Assembly (NCBI RefSeq): GCF_014837055.1
Contig: NZ_JACSPQ010000011.1
Span: 1 to 40,920, forward strand
Reading direction: 5' to 3'
DNA length: 40,920 nucleotides
Source: Phocaeicola faecium
GTDB lineage: Bacteria > Bacteroidota > Bacteroidia > Bacteroidales > Bacteroidaceae
The position numbers and the translations under genes were made by a program. Positions 18,260 through 27,641 of this stretch are shown piece by piece (positions within the stretch are counted from its first letter, which is position 1; the number at the start of each line of letters is the position of its first letter). The notes under the pieces were generated by a model. The model had not been told where the DNA came from and searched no databases. It saw nothing but the letters and a program-made list of their open reading frames with translations.

Positions 18260-18871
18260 ATGATTATTATCGGAATTGCAGGAGGTACAGGCTCCGGGAA
18301 AACAACTGTGGTGAGAGAAATCGTTGCAAGTCTGCCCGAGGGCGAAGTGGCAGTTCTTCCGTTAGATTCTTATTATAAAGATAGCAGCCACGTGCCTGTG
18401 GAGGAACGGCAGAGTATTAATTTCGACCATCCGAATGCGTTCGACTGGGATTTGCTGTCTGAGCATATCTCCATGCTGCGCCGCGGTGAGGCTATCGAAC
18501 AGCCGGTGTACTCGTTTTTGACGTGTACGCGCCAGCCCGAAACCATCCACATCGAACCGCGCAAGGTGGTTATTATCGAAGGGATTCTGGCACTGAGCGA
18601 CAAGCAGCTTTGCGACTTGATGGACTTGCGTATTTTTGTGGATGCCGACCCTGATGACCGATTGATACGGGTTATACAGCGCGACGTGATAGAACGCGGG
18701 CGAACTGCCGAGGCGGTGATGGAACGCTACGAAAAGGTGTTGAAGCCCATGCACTTGGAATTTATCGAACCTGCCAAGCGGATAGCCGACCTGATTGTTC
18801 CGCAGGGAGGGCATAACCGCAAGGCGATTGAGATATTGAAGATGTATATCGAAAAAATAGTAGGGCGATGA
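18260..18871 (+). CDS. udk: Uridine kinase
   Basis: Phosphorylates uridine and cytidine to UMP and CMP in pyrimidine salvage, using ATP or GTP. The Walker A motif GGTGSGKTT is at residues 8-16. LPLDSYYKD (about 36) and the FDHPNAFDWDLL block (about 56) are characteristic of Udk/PRK-fold kinases. The 203-residue length is normal. I start at ATG 18260 (MIIIGIAGG); an in-frame TTG four codons upstream is possible but less likely. The stop overlaps the mltF start (ATGA). Confidence 0.93.
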   Translation: MIIIGIAGGTGSGKTTVVREIVASLPEGEVAVLPLDSYYKDSSHVPVEERQSINFDHPNAFDWDLLSEHISMLRRGEAIEQPVYSFLTCTRQPETIHIEPRKVVIIEGILALSDKQLCDLMDLRIFVDADPDDRLIRVIQRDVIERGRTAEAVMERYEKVLKPMHLEFIEPAKRIADLIVPQGGHNRKAIEILKMYIEKIVGR

Positions 18872-20235
18872 AAACCGTTCCGTTTGCGTATGTATGCGTG
18901 GTGTTGTGCCTGTTACTTGCTGCTTGCGGAAAGAGTAAGGAAGAGGCGGTAGACTTGCCGCAAATCATCGAGCGCGGAGAATTGACCGTACTCACTGTCA
19001 GCGGTTCTACTTCGTACTTCAATTACCGGGGAGAGCCGATGGGATTCCAGTACGAGCTGGCGCAACAGTTTGCGCGTTCGCTCGGAGTGAAGCTCAATGT
19101 GAAGATTGTGAAAGATGAAAATGCACTGGTAGACAGCCTGCTGGCGGGAAAAGGCGACTTGATAGCGTATAATCTTGCCGTAACCAACCGGAGGAAGGAT
19201 AAACTGATTTATTGCGGCGAAGAAAATATTACGCATCAGGTCATCGTGCAACGGAGGGGGAAAAATGCGCTGACCGACGTGACTCAGCTCGTAGACCGCG
19301 ACGTGTACGTCAATCCCGGTGTATACCGGGTTCGGCTTGCGAATCTGAATAAAGAGCTGGGTGGGGGAATCCGCTTACATGTCATGCCTGCCGACAGCGT
19401 TTCGGCGGAAGGGCTGATTACGCAGGTGGCGGAAGGGGTAATCGACTATACGGTGGCAACCAACGAGGTGGCGCGTATCAATAAAACCTATTATCCCAAT
19501 CTTGACATCCGACTGAAGATTAGTTTCGACCAGCGTTCATCGTGGGCGGTGCGGAAAACATCGCCACGGCTTGCCGAGGCTGCCGACAAGTGGCACAAGG
19601 AAAACATCAACTCAGCCGAGTTCCGTGCCAGTGCGCAGCGTTATTTCGAGCTGAACAAACACGTTTCCCACGGTGCCATCCTCTCGGTGGCGGACGGAAA
19701 AATTTCGGTGTACGATGATTTGTTCCGTAAATACGCCAAGCAGATAGGCTGGGACTGGCGGTTGCTGGCGTCTCTTGCCTATACCGAATCGAATTTCGAC
19801 CCCAACGTGACCTCGTGGGCAGGGGCAAAAGGACTGATGCAGCTGATGCCGGCAACTTCGCGTGCTATGGGAGTGCCCGCCGGCAAGGAGAACGATCCGG
19901 AAGAAAGCATACGTGCAGGAGTGAAGTTGATAGCGGCATTACAGCAGATTTTTAAGAAAGTAGACGACCCGGCAGAGCAAGTGAAGTTTGTGCTTGCCGC
20001 CTACAATGCCGGAGCGGGACACGTGACCGATGCCATCGCGCTGGCACGGAAATACGGGAGAGACCCTTACGTGTGGGAGCATAACGTGGCACATTACATC
20101 CTGCTGAAAAGTAACGAAGAGTTTTATCAAGACCCCGTATGTAAGAACGGGTATTTCCGTGGGACGGAAACCTACAATTTCGTTCGCGAGGTGCTTGAAC
20201 GCACAGAAGTATACAAAGAAAAAATAAGGAGTTGA
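18868..20235 (+). CDS. mltF: Lipoprotein lytic transglycosylase MltF-like
   Basis: A 455-residue envelope enzyme that cleaves the MurNAc-GlcNAc bond of peptidoglycan. It has a lipoprotein signal with lipobox LAAC (Cys20). An ABC-type substrate-binding-like domain follows (about 35-265, beginning near RGELTVLTVSGS), then an SLT goose-type lysozyme domain (about 285-430). The catalytic glutamate is in YTESNF (E307), with the downstream GAKGLMQLMPAT and AAYNAG motifs. This two-domain order is that of MltF. It is translationally coupled to udk, a pairing with no obvious functional logic. Confidence 0.92.
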   Translation: MKTVPFAYVCVVLCLLLAACGKSKEEAVDLPQIIERGELTVLTVSGSTSYFNYRGEPMGFQYELAQQFARSLGVKLNVKIVKDENALVDSLLAGKGDLIAYNLAVTNRRKDKLIYCGEENITHQVIVQRRGKNALTDVTQLVDRDVYVNPGVYRVRLANLNKELGGGIRLHVMPADSVSAEGLITQVAEGVIDYTVATNEVARINKTYYPNLDIRLKISFDQRSSWAVRKTSPRLAEAADKWHKENINSAEFRASAQRYFELNKHVSHGAILSVADGKISVYDDLFRKYAKQIGWDWRLLASLAYTESNFDPNVTSWAGAKGLMQLMPATSRAMGVPAGKENDPEESIRAGVKLIAALQQIFKKVDDPAEQVKFVLAAYNAGAGHVTDAIALARKYGRDPYVWEHNVAHYILLKSNEEFYQDPVCKNGYFRGTETYNFVREVLERTEVYKEKIRS

Positions 20236-20267
20236 ATACCCTCCGGACGGGTGGCAAAAAAACGACA

Positions 20268-20301
20268 CCCCTGCTTTCACGACGGTTGCCGGAAGCAGGG
20301 G
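20268..20301. terminator. Terminator between mltF and asd
   Basis: CCCCTGCTT (20268-20276) pairs with AAGCAGGGG (20293-20301) between two convergent genes. Poly-A (minus-strand T) lies on the mltF side at 20256-20262. It can serve both strands. Confidence 0.7.
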
Positions 20302-20318
20302 CGCGCTGTTTATAAAAA

Positions 20319-21329
20319 TTATCGGATGTTGTTCACTTTAATCAAATACTCGGCAATCTGTACCGCATTGAGCGCCGCACCCTTCTTGATTTGGTCGCCC
20401 ACAATCCAGAATGTCAGTCCGTTTTCATTGGCAAGGTCCTTGCGTATACGTCCCACATATACCGGATCTTTGCCGGCAAGGAAAAGCGGCATCGGGTATT
20501 CTTTCTTTTCCGGATTATCCATCAGCACCAGTCCTTCGCCGTGAGCAAACGCCTCGCGTGCTTCTTCTACCGACACAGGACGTTCGGTTTCAATCCAGAT
20601 GCTCTCAGAGTGAGAACGAAGTGCAGGCACACGTACACACGTTGCGCTCACCTTTACATCGGAGTGCATGATTTTACGTGTTTCGTTATACATCTTCATT
20701 TCCTCTTTCGTATATCCGTTATCGGTAAACACGTCGATTTGCGGAATCAGGTTAAACGCCAATTGGTATGCAAATTTTTCTACCGTTACCGGTTCGCCGG
20801 CCAATACTTGGCGGTATTGTTCGTAAAGCTCATCCATAGCTGCCGCACCTGCTCCGCTGGCTGCCTGATAAGTCGATACATGCACGCGCTTGATGTGAGT
20901 CAGGTTTTCGATAGCTTTCAGCGCCACAACCATCTGAATCGTCGTACAGTTGGGGTTGGCAATGATGCCGCGCGGACGGTTCAGCGCATCTTCAGCATTC
21001 ACTTCGGGAACCACCAGCGGAATATCTGCATCCATACGGAATGCGCTTGAGTTATCAATCATCACAGCCCCGTATTTGGTAATGGTATCGGCAAACTCTT
21101 TCGAAGTTCCGGCTCCGGCAGAAGTGAAAGCAATGTCTACACCTTTAAAGTCATCGTTGTGCTGCAAGAGTTTTACTTCGATTTCTTTTCCTCGGAAAGT
21201 GTATTTTCGTCCGGCGCTGCGTGAAGAACCGAACAATACCAACTCGTCTATCGGGAAGTTTCTCTCATCGAGCACGCGCAGGAACTCTTGTCCTACGGCT
21301 CCGCTCGCACCAACAATTGCTACTTTCAT
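20319..21329 (-). CDS. asd: Aspartate-semialdehyde dehydrogenase
   Basis: Reduces aspartyl-4-phosphate to the semialdehyde with NADPH, the branch step toward lysine/diaminopimelate, threonine and methionine. The nucleotide loop is GASGAVGQE (7-15), and the active-site cysteine is C128 in NPNCTTIQ. The 336-residue length is standard. Substrate-binding residues are expected near [10 protein letters not shown]. It is monocistronic, divergent from the antiporter and convergent with mltF. Confidence 0.95.
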   Translation of the reverse strand: MKVAIVGASGAVGQEFLRVLDERNFPIDELVLFGSSRSAGRKYTFRGKEIEVKLLQHNDDFKGVDIAFTSAGAGTSKEFADTITKYGAVMIDNSSAFRMDADIPLVVPEVNAEDALNRPRGIIANPNCTTIQMVVALKAIENLTHIKRVHVSTYQAASGAGAAAMDELYEQYRQVLAGEPVTVEKFAYQLAFNLIPQIDVFTDNGYTKEEMKMYNETRKIMHSDVKVSATCVRVPALRSHSESIWIETERPVSVEEAREAFAHGEGLVLMDNPEKKEYPMPLFLAGKDPVYVGRIRKDLANENGLTFWIVGDQIKKGAALNAVQIAEYLIKVNNIR

Positions 21330-21496
21330 TTTCGTTGTCTTTAAAAATAATGGTTATCGTTTGTTTGTTCTACCGCGAGGAGTACGCCAACGCATCACGT
21401 TTGTCGTTTCGTGTCTTTGTGTCTCCTTCGTCAAGGTTTCTGCTGCAAAAATAAAACATTTTGAAATAATAATCGGGAGATATTGAAGATTTTTCG

Positions 21497-21504
21497 TATT
21501 TTTG
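21497..21504 (+). promoter_or_regulatory. -7 box for the antiporter operon
   Basis: TATTTTTG, 33 bp upstream of the ATG at 21537. Because it overlaps the possible TTG start at 21483, it argues for the shorter protein. Confidence 0.5.
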
Positions 21505-21536
21505 TTCCTAAAAACGGATTAAACTATACGCATTTT

Positions 21537-23684
21537 ATGAAGGAATGGTTCGAATGGATAAATTTTGATATTGCATTTCCGATAACTGACCCCACGTGGA
21601 TTTTCTTTCTGGTTTTGGTGATAATTCTGTTTGCTCCTATCCTGTTAGAGCGTTTGCGCATACCGCACATCATCGGCATGATTTTGGCCGGGCTGGTTGT
21701 GGGAGAGCATGGGTTTAATATTCTTGCACGCGACAGCAGTTTCGAACTTTTCGGCAAAGTGGGATTGTATTATATCATGTTTCTTGCCGGACTTGAGATG
21801 AACATGGAGGACTTTAAGAGCATCCGTATGAAAGCGACGGTACTGGGCTTGCTTGCCTTTATTTTTCCGTTGGGCATCGGTATCTGGACGAATCTTCATC
21901 TGCTTGACTACGGGCTGATTACTTCGGTATTGCTGGCAAGTATGTATGCCTCGCATACGCTGATAGCCTATCCGATAGTGATTCGGTACGGCATTAACCG
22001 GAACAGGGCGGTGAGCATTGCCGTGGGAGGTACGGCGGTAACGGATACGCTGACGCTGCTGGTGCTGGCGGTCATAGCAGGCATGTTCAACGAAAAAGGC
22101 ATTTCGGAGATGTTCTGGGTATGGCTGGTGGTCAAGGTAGTGGTACTCAGTGTGGTGATAATGTACACATTTCCGCGCATCGGACGCTGGTTTTTCCGCC
22201 GTTACACCGATAATGTGGTGCAGTTCATCTTTGTGCTGGCAATGGTGTTCTTAGGTGCGGGACTGATGGAACTTATCGGTATGGAGGGCATCTTGGGAGC
22301 GTTCCTCGCCGGACTGGTGCTGAACCGCCTTATTCCTCACGTGTCTCCGCTCATGAGTCATCTGGAGTTTGTGGGCAATGCGCTGTTTATCCCTTATTTC
22401 CTGATAGGTGTGGGGATGCTGATTAACGTCAACGTGCTGTTCGGGCATATCGACTCGATAAAGGTGGCGGGTGTGATGATTGTGGTGGCGCTGCTGGGCA
22501 AGTGGATTGCCTCATGGGTTACACAGAAAATCTACGGAATGAAGGCTTTAGAGCGTGAACTGATGTTCGGTTTAAGCAATGCGCAGGCGGCGGCTACGCT
22601 GGCAGCGGTGATGGTGGGATATAACATTATCCAGCCCAACGGCGAGCGGTTGCTGAACGAAGATGTACTGAACGGAACCATTCTTCTCATATTGGTAACG
22701 TGTGTAGTCAGCTCGTTTATAACCGAACATGCGGCGAAGCGCGTGGCGATGAGTGATGCCGAGCTGAATGAGGAAAAAGGACAGGAAAAAGAACGTTTCC
22801 TTATCCCGGTGGCAAACCCCGAAACGTTAGACCGCCTGATGGGGCTGGCGATGGTGGTGCGCGATGAAAAGCAGATAAATAACCTTGTGGCTCTTAACGT
22901 GATAAACGATAATAACGACTCGGTGAAGCAGGAGATGAAGGGAAGGCGCAGCTTGGAGCGGGCGGCGCAAATTGCTGCCTCGGCAAATGTCATGCTGAAA
23001 ACGGTGAGCCGTTTCGACTTGAATATTACCACGGGTATCTTACACACGGCGAAAGAAAACGAAGCTACGAGCATCATCATCGGGCTGCATCATAAAGCAA
23101 GTATCGTCGACTCCTTTTTCGGAAATCTGACCGAGAATCTGCTGAAAGGTACTTACTTGCAGGTGATGATTGTTCGCTTTCTTATTCCGGTGAACACGCT
23201 TCGCCGTATCATCGTGGCGGTTCCGCCCAAAGCCGAATTCGAACATGGGTTCGTAAAATGGATAGTCCACCTCTGCCGCATGAGCAGTCAGCTGGGGTGC
23301 CGGTTACACTTCTTTGCCCACCCGCAGACGCTGGGCTACATCAAAGGGTACATCCAGAAGAAACATAAAGACGTATTGACGCAGTATCAGGAATTGGAGG
23401 ATTGGGATGACTTGCTGATTATCACCGGACAGGTGAACTATGACCATCTGTTGGTTGTCGTCAGCTCGCGTCGTGGTTCCATCTCTTACGATTCGGCTTT
23501 CGAACGTCTTCCGATGCAGATTTCCAAATACTTTAATAATAATAGTATCATGTTGCTTTACCCCGACCAGAAAGGCGATCCGAGCGAGGCGTTGAGCTTT
23601 GCCGACCCGCGCGGATGGGCGGAAACACAGTATTATGACCGAGTGGGCAACTGGTTTTATAAATGGTTTAAGAAAGATTCATGA
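21537..23684 (+). CDS. Cation:proton antiporter (CPA2) with UspA-like C-terminus
   Basis: A 715-residue membrane protein. About twelve to thirteen membrane segments span residues 20-410, with the CPA2 landmarks LRIPHIIGMILAGLVVGEHG (about 36), MFLAGLEMN (about 75) and GILGAFLAGLVLNRL (about 248). A cytoplasmic region of about 290 residues follows, containing stress-protein-like segments (ATSIIIGLHHKAS, LLIITGQVNYDH) as in other Bacteroidetes Na+/H+ antiporters with universal-stress-like tails. It probably exchanges Na+ or K+ for H+ in pH and ion homeostasis. The stop overlaps the tcdA start by 4 nt. Confidence 0.88.
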   Translation: MKEWFEWINFDIAFPITDPTWIFFLVLVIILFAPILLERLRIPHIIGMILAGLVVGEHGFNILARDSSFELFGKVGLYYIMFLAGLEMNMEDFKSIRMKATVLGLLAFIFPLGIGIWTNLHLLDYGLITSVLLASMYASHTLIAYPIVIRYGINRNRAVSIAVGGTAVTDTLTLLVLAVIAGMFNEKGISEMFWVWLVVKVVVLSVVIMYTFPRIGRWFFRRYTDNVVQFIFVLAMVFLGAGLMELIGMEGILGAFLAGLVLNRLIPHVSPLMSHLEFVGNALFIPYFLIGVGMLINVNVLFGHIDSIKVAGVMIVVALLGKWIASWVTQKIYGMKALERELMFGLSNAQAAATLAAVMVGYNIIQPNGERLLNEDVLNGTILLILVTCVVSSFITEHAAKRVAMSDAELNEEKGQEKERFLIPVANPETLDRLMGLAMVVRDEKQINNLVALNVINDNNDSVKQEMKGRRSLERAAQIAASANVMLKTVSRFDLNITTGILHTAKENEATSIIIGLHHKASIVDSFFGNLTENLLKGTYLQVMIVRFLIPVNTLRRIIVAVPPKAEFEHGFVKWIVHLCRMSSQLGCRLHFFAHPQTLGYIKGYIQKKHKDVLTQYQELEDWDDLLIITGQVNYDHLLVVVSSRRGSISYDSAFERLPMQISKYFNNNSIMLLYPDQKGDPSEALSFADPRGWAETQYYDRVGNWFYKWFKKDS

Positions 23685-24403
23685 GTGACGATAAAAGAGC
23701 GTGGCAGCAGCGTACCGAATTGTTGCTGGGCACGGATAAAACCGAACGCCTGCGCCGGGCACATGTGCTGGTGGTAGGACTGGGAGGTGTGGGAGCATAC
23801 GCTGCCGAGATGATTTGCCGGGCAGGAGTGGGGCGCATGACCATCGTAGATGCCGATACGGTACAGCCCAGTAACATCAACCGTCAGCTTCCGGCAACCC
23901 ATTCGGTGCTGGGGCGGTTGAAAGCCGAGGTACTTGCCGAGCGTTTCCGTGACATCAATCCCGAACTGGAGCTTACCGTGCTTCCGGTTTACCTGAAAGA
24001 TGAGGCGATACCGGAACTGTTAGACAGTGCGAAACCCGACTTCATAGTCGATGCCATTGATACCGTAGCCCCGAAATGTTACCTTATCTACCATGCTTTG
24101 CAGCGTGGAATGAAGATAGTGAGCAGCATGGGGGCAGGGGCGAAAAAAGACATCACGCAGGTACGCTTTGCCGACCTGTGGGACACTTACCATTGCGGAC
24201 TGAGCAAGGCGGTGAGGAAACGTCTGCAGAAGATGGGGATGAAGCGGAAGTTGCCCGTGGTGTTCAGCACCGAACAGGCAGATGCCAACGCCGTAATACT
24301 TGTCGACGACGAGCGCAACAAAAAGTCTACAGCCGGAACAGTAAGCTACATGCCTGCCGTATTCGGGTGTTATTTGGCAGAATACGTAATCAGAAAGCTA
24401 TAA
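23681..24403 (+). CDS. tcdA: tRNA threonylcarbamoyladenosine dehydratase
   Basis: An E1-like (ThiF/MoeB superfamily) enzyme that uses ATP to cyclise the t6A modification at position 37 of ANN-decoding tRNAs to ct6A. The nucleotide loop GLGGVG is at residues 33-38, followed by [15 protein letters not shown] (Asp and Arg ATP contacts) and a conserved SMGAGAKKD block. The 240-residue length fits TcdA rather than ThiF or MoeB. It overlaps the antiporter gene by 4 nt and is followed after 5 nt by an ABC ATPase, so it sits inside a three-gene transcript. Confidence 0.88.
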   Translation: MSDDKRAWQQRTELLLGTDKTERLRRAHVLVVGLGGVGAYAAEMICRAGVGRMTIVDADTVQPSNINRQLPATHSVLGRLKAEVLAERFRDINPELELTVLPVYLKDEAIPELLDSAKPDFIVDAIDTVAPKCYLIYHALQRGMKIVSSMGAGAKKDITQVRFADLWDTYHCGLSKAVRKRLQKMGMKRKLPVVFSTEQADANAVILVDDERNKKSTAGTVSYMPAVFGCYLAEYVIRKL

Positions 24404-24408
24404 AACAG

Positions 24409-25062
24409 ATGATAGAATTACAGGGTATAACCAAGAGTTTCGGTTCGCTCCAAGTATTGCGGGGGATAGACCTCACCATCGAGCGGGGCGAAGTAGTGAG
24501 CATCGTTGGTCCCAGCGGAGCGGGAAAAACCACCCTGCTTCAGATAATGGGTACGCTTGATAAGCCCGACAGCGGAAGTATCCGGCTGAACGGGGTAGAG
24601 GTCAACCGCTTGGGCGAGAAAAAACTTTCGGCATTCCGAAACAAAGAAATCGGTTTCGTTTTTCAGTTTCATCAGTTGCTGCCGGAGTTTACCGCACTTG
24701 AAAATGTCACGATTCCCGCATTGATTCAAGGTGTGTCGGCGGGTACGGCTCGCAAGCAGGCGCAAGAGATGCTGGACATGCTCGGACTTTCTGAACGGGC
24801 TGCCCACAAACCTGCCGAATTGTCGGGCGGTGAGAAACAAAGGGTGGCGGTGGCGCGTGCGCTGATAAACCACCCGTCGGTGGTTCTGGCCGATGAACCT
24901 TCGGGGAGCCTTGACACTCAGAACAAAGAAGAACTTCACCGCCTGTTCTTCGACCTGCGCGACAAGTTGGGACAGACGTTCGTTATCGTGACCCACGATG
25001 AGGGCTTGGCTGCACAAACCGACCGTACGATTCACTTGGTAGACGGACAAATCGTAAGATAA
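24409..25062 (+). CDS. ABC transporter ATP-binding protein, LolD/MacB type
   Basis: A 217-residue ATPase. Walker [10 protein letters not shown] is at 34-42, the signature is [15 protein letters not shown], Walker B is VVLADEPSG, and the switch His is in VTHDE. Size and sequence match the LolD/MacB/FtsE branch, which powers lipoprotein release or envelope efflux through a FtsX-like permease. No permease gene is adjacent, so the partner must be elsewhere. The open frame continues upstream into tcdA, but [12 protein letters not shown] at 24409 is the natural ABC start and lies 5 nt after the tcdA stop. Confidence 0.88.
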   Translation: MIELQGITKSFGSLQVLRGIDLTIERGEVVSIVGPSGAGKTTLLQIMGTLDKPDSGSIRLNGVEVNRLGEKKLSAFRNKEIGFVFQFHQLLPEFTALENVTIPALIQGVSAGTARKQAQEMLDMLGLSERAAHKPAELSGGEKQRVAVARALINHPSVVLADEPSGSLDTQNKEELHRLFFDLRDKLGQTFVIVTHDEGLAAQTDRTIHLVDGQIVR

Positions 25063-25100
25063 TACCCGCTTCGGGCATCCGCTTCAAAGGGTATGCACAT

Positions 25101-25166
25101 AAAAAGAGAGGGAGAACAGCGTCATCCGTATCGGAAACATTCGTCTGTTCTTCCTCTCTTTCTGTA
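25101..25166. terminator. Bidirectional terminator between the ABC ATPase and rny
   Basis: AAAAAGAGAGGGAGAACAG pairs with the region CTGTTCTTCCTCTCTTTCT across a 25-nt loop. The stem is about 15 bp, with A-rich and T-rich flanks. It ends the convergent transcripts. Confidence 0.85.
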
Positions 25167-25189
25167 TTGGAATATCAGCAGGACTTGAG

Positions 25190-26719
25190 TTACTTGGCAA
25201 AACTTACGGCGCGTGTTTCGCGGATTACCGTAATCTTAACCTGTCCCGGATAAGTCATTTCGTCTTGAATCTTCTTAGCGATTTCGGCAGACAAGTTTTC
25301 TGTTTGCTTGTCGTCAATCTTATCTGCACCTACGATTACGCGGAGTTCGCGGCCTGCCTGAATAGCATACGTCTTGGTAACCCCCGGATACGACATAGCC
25401 AACTGTTCAAGGTCGTTCAAACGCTTGATGTACGCTTCTACGATTTCGCGGCGTGCGCCCGGACGCGCTCCTGAGATGGCATCACATACCTGAACGATAG
25501 GAGCCAGCAGGCTGGTCATTTCTATTTCATCGTGGTGAGCACCGATAGCGTTGCAGATATCCGGTTTTTCCTTGTACTTCTCGGCGAGCTTCATACCCAG
25601 CAGTGCGTGTGGCAATTCCGGTTCTTCATCGGGCACTTTACCAATATCATGAAGCAATCCCGCACGTTTGGCTTTCTTCGGATTCAGTCCCAGCTCAGAT
25701 GCCATGACCGCACACAAGTTGGCGGTTTCGCGTGCGTGCTGCAACAGATTCTGTCCGTACGATGAGCGATATTTCATTTTACCGATGATACGGATAAGTT
25801 CAGGATGCAATCCGTGGATACCCAAGTCGATGGTAGTGCGCTTTCCGGTTTCGATGATTTCGTCTTCCACCTGCTTGCGTACTTTGGCAACCACCTCCTC
25901 GATGCGTGCCGGGTGGATACGTCCGTCGGTAACTAATTGGTGAAGCGCCAAGCGGGCAATTTCGCGGCGAACCGGGTCGAATGCCGAGAGAACGATTGCT
26001 TCGGGCGTATCGTCTACTACGATTTCCACTCCCGTAGCAGCCTCCAATGCGCGGATGTTACGTCCTTCGCGTCCGATGATGCGTCCTTTGATTTCGTCCG
26101 ATTCGATGTGGAATACCGTCACCGAGTTTTCGATGGCTGTTTCAGCAGCTACACGCTGGATAGACTGAATCACGATGCGTTTCGCCTCGCGGTTGGCAGT
26201 CAGTTTGGCATCGTCCATGATGTCGTTGATGTACGACTGCGCCTGCGTTTTAGCCTCCTCTTTCAGCGATTCCACCAAACGCTCTTTGGCTTCTTCGGCA
26301 GATAATCCCGAAAGCGTTTCCAGCTTCGTGCGTTCCTGCGACTGAAGTTCGTCCAGTTCCTCCTTTTTCTTTTCGATGATAGTCATCTGCGCTTCAAGAT
26401 TTTCGCGGATAGCTTCCGTTTCATTCCGTTTGCGCTGTAACTCCTCGTTTTTCTGGTTCAACACCATTTCGCGTTGTTTCAGTTTGTTTTCCGCCTGCTG
26501 AATCTTTTGGTTTCGTGCAGCCACTTCCTTCTCCAAGTCAGCTTTCTTGTTCAGGAATTTCTCCTTCACCTCCAAAAGTTTGTTTTTCTTGATTACTTCC
26601 GCTTCGTTTTCCGCCTCTTTAATAATCGAATCATATTTTGATTTCAAGCCATACTTGAAAAAACAATATGAAAGAGCCCCTCCTACGAGGAAGGCCACAA
26701 CCACTAATATAACTGTCAT
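25190..26719 (-). CDS. rny: Ribonuclease Y
   Basis: A membrane-anchored endoribonuclease that initiates mRNA decay. It has one N-terminal membrane helix (residues 3-22), a long coiled coil (about 28-165), a KH RNA-binding domain with [16 protein letters not shown] (211-226), and an HD phosphohydrolase domain with metal ligands H357-D358 in GLLHDIGK. The 509-residue length is typical. It lies downstream of zapA, separated by a structured RNA and terminator, so it may depend on read-through or on an unrecognised promoter in the short gap. Confidence 0.95.
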   Translation of the reverse strand: MTVILVVVAFLVGGALSYCFFKYGLKSKYDSIIKEAENEAEVIKKNKLLEVKEKFLNKKADLEKEVAARNQKIQQAENKLKQREMVLNQKNEELQRKRNETEAIRENLEAQMTIIEKKKEELDELQSQERTKLETLSGLSAEEAKERLVESLKEEAKTQAQSYINDIMDDAKLTANREAKRIVIQSIQRVAAETAIENSVTVFHIESDEIKGRIIGREGRNIRALEAATGVEIVVDDTPEAIVLSAFDPVRREIARLALHQLVTDGRIHPARIEEVVAKVRKQVEDEIIETGKRTTIDLGIHGLHPELIRIIGKMKYRSSYGQNLLQHARETANLCAVMASELGLNPKKAKRAGLLHDIGKVPDEEPELPHALLGMKLAEKYKEKPDICNAIGAHHDEIEMTSLLAPIVQVCDAISGARPGARREIVEAYIKRLNDLEQLAMSYPGVTKTYAIQAGRELRVIVGADKIDDKQTENLSAEIAKKIQDEMTYPGQVKITVIRETRAVSFAK

Positions 26720-26734
26720 CTCGTTACTGTTTTA

Positions 26735-26833
26735 ATAATATATAAATAAAAACGCACAAACCTCGTCTGCCGATATTCCGGCTCTGAGGTCTGTGCGTGA
26801 GTCTCTTCGTGTTTCTATTTGCTAAACAGCTAC
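26735..26833 (-). ncRNA. ssrS: Structured RNA between zapA and rny: candidate 6S RNA, or at least a terminator
   Basis: The 114-nt gap holds a strong two-tier hairpin on the minus strand: CGCACAGACCTC (26797-26786) pairs with GAGGTTTGTGCG (26764-26753), with an inner GCCG/CGGC stem, then TTTTTATTTATAT. I recall Bacteroidetes 6S RNA (6S-Flavo type, about 110 nt) lying between zapA and rny, and in enterics ssrS also follows zapA. The inner segment resembles the 5' part of E. coli 6S (GCCGATATT). The identification rests on synteny and memory, not on a covariance search. The terminator itself is clear. Exact ends are uncertain. Confidence 0.5.
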
Positions 26834-27127
26834 CTATTCCCCTGTCCCGATGCACTGGTCGATGTCGGTTGTCAGTTCTTTTATTTTGTCAATAAAAGGT
26901 TGCGTATCGTTGCGGTCTTTCACCATCACGTACTGAAACGACAGTTCAAGCATCGACATAGCCCAAATCCGGTCGGTAGTAAAGCTCGGGTATTCCCGGC
27001 GGTATCTGTTTAGTTTATCTTTTATTAGTTTGGCAGCATCGCGGTATAACTTTTCGTCCTCACGTGGGACGATTAGTTCAAACAGTTGATTGCCTACCCA
27101 CAAACTTATATTCTGTTTATCGTCCAT
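26834..27127 (-). CDS. zapA: Cell division protein ZapA
   Basis: ZapA bundles FtsZ protofilaments at the division site. The 97-residue chain opens MDDKQNISLWVGNQLFEL, has the ZapA-type N-terminal sheet with IVPREDEKLYRDAAKLI, and ends in a helix that dimerises as a coiled coil. I start at ATG 27127; a Met 14 codons upstream would overlap the preceding gene by 25 nt and adds an uncharacteristic N-terminus. It follows the coiled-coil gene, which is probably its ZapB-like partner. Confidence 0.85.
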   Translation of the reverse strand: MDDKQNISLWVGNQLFELIVPREDEKLYRDAAKLIKDKLNRYRREYPSFTTDRIWAMSMLELSFQYVMVKDRNDTQPFIDKIKELTTDIDQCIGTGE

Positions 27128-27144
27128 ATCCGTATCGTTTTTTG

Positions 27145-27438
27145 CTATTCGTTCAACATGGCGATACATTTATCGACTTCACGCACCAAGCGCGCCAACC
27201 GTTGTTTCGTATCGCGGAGTTCACTGTCGTTGATACTGATTATGCGCGCCATTTTCAAGTTAGTGTACTTTTCTTCCAATTCTTTCCGGCTATTTTCCAT
27301 GCGCAGAATTTCGTTGTCTTTTTCTGCAAGAAGTTCCCGAAGCGAGGCATTTTCTTTTTTTACTTCTTCGTAAAGCAAGAGTAAATGCCGCAGTTTTCCT
27401 TCGAAAGTGTTTAATAGCTTCTTGTCTTCTTCCGTCAT
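27145..27438 (-). CDS. Small coiled-coil protein, probable ZapB-like division factor
   Basis: A 97-residue protein that is almost entirely heptad-rich helix (EGKLRHLLLLYEEVKKENAS onward), with the size and position of the coiled-coil protein usually encoded next to zapA. In E. coli, ZapB links ZapA rings to the chromosome; similarity here is structural rather than by clear motif. I start at MTEEDKKLL (27438). An in-frame GTG at 27459 coincides with the -7 box and cannot be in the message. Confidence 0.7.
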   Translation of the reverse strand: MTEEDKKLLNTFEGKLRHLLLLYEEVKKENASLRELLAEKDNEILRMENSRKELEEKYTNLKMARIISINDSELRDTKQRLARLVREVDKCIAMLNE

Positions 27439-27458
27439 TACTACACTAAAATTGTACA

Positions 27459-27488
27459 CAAATATAATGGATTGCTTGGAAACACAAA
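27459..27488 (-). promoter_or_regulatory. Promoter of the zapB-like/zapA operon
   Basis: Minus strand: TTTG at 27488-27485, an 18-bp spacer, and TATATTTG at 27466-27459. The predicted start is about 15 nt before the ATG at 27438. Confidence 0.6.
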
Positions 27489-27498
27489 AATATTTGCT

Positions 27499-27516
27499 GA
27501 ATATTTTGCGAAAAAA
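27499..27516 (+). repeat. 18-bp direct repeat, left copy (possible island boundary)
   Basis: GAATATTTTGCGAAAAAA occurs here and, identically, at 29870-29887. The two copies bracket the AT-rich cyclase/effector patch and lie just outside core genes on both sides, as expected of an integration duplication or recombination scar. Confidence 0.6.
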
Positions 27517-27641
27517 ACGATATTAAAATAGGAATATATTAGAAATAAGCTTCTTATGAGTGTTTTTTTAAGAATAAGGTTGGTTAACAGTTGCAATTCT
27601 GTGATTAATCATTGTTTTTATAATATTCAATTATAGGATAT

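Noticed and set aside
24076..24408. Extension of the ABC ATPase frame into tcdA.
   Set aside because: It overlaps tcdA out of frame, and ABC ATPases of this type start near MIELQGITK.
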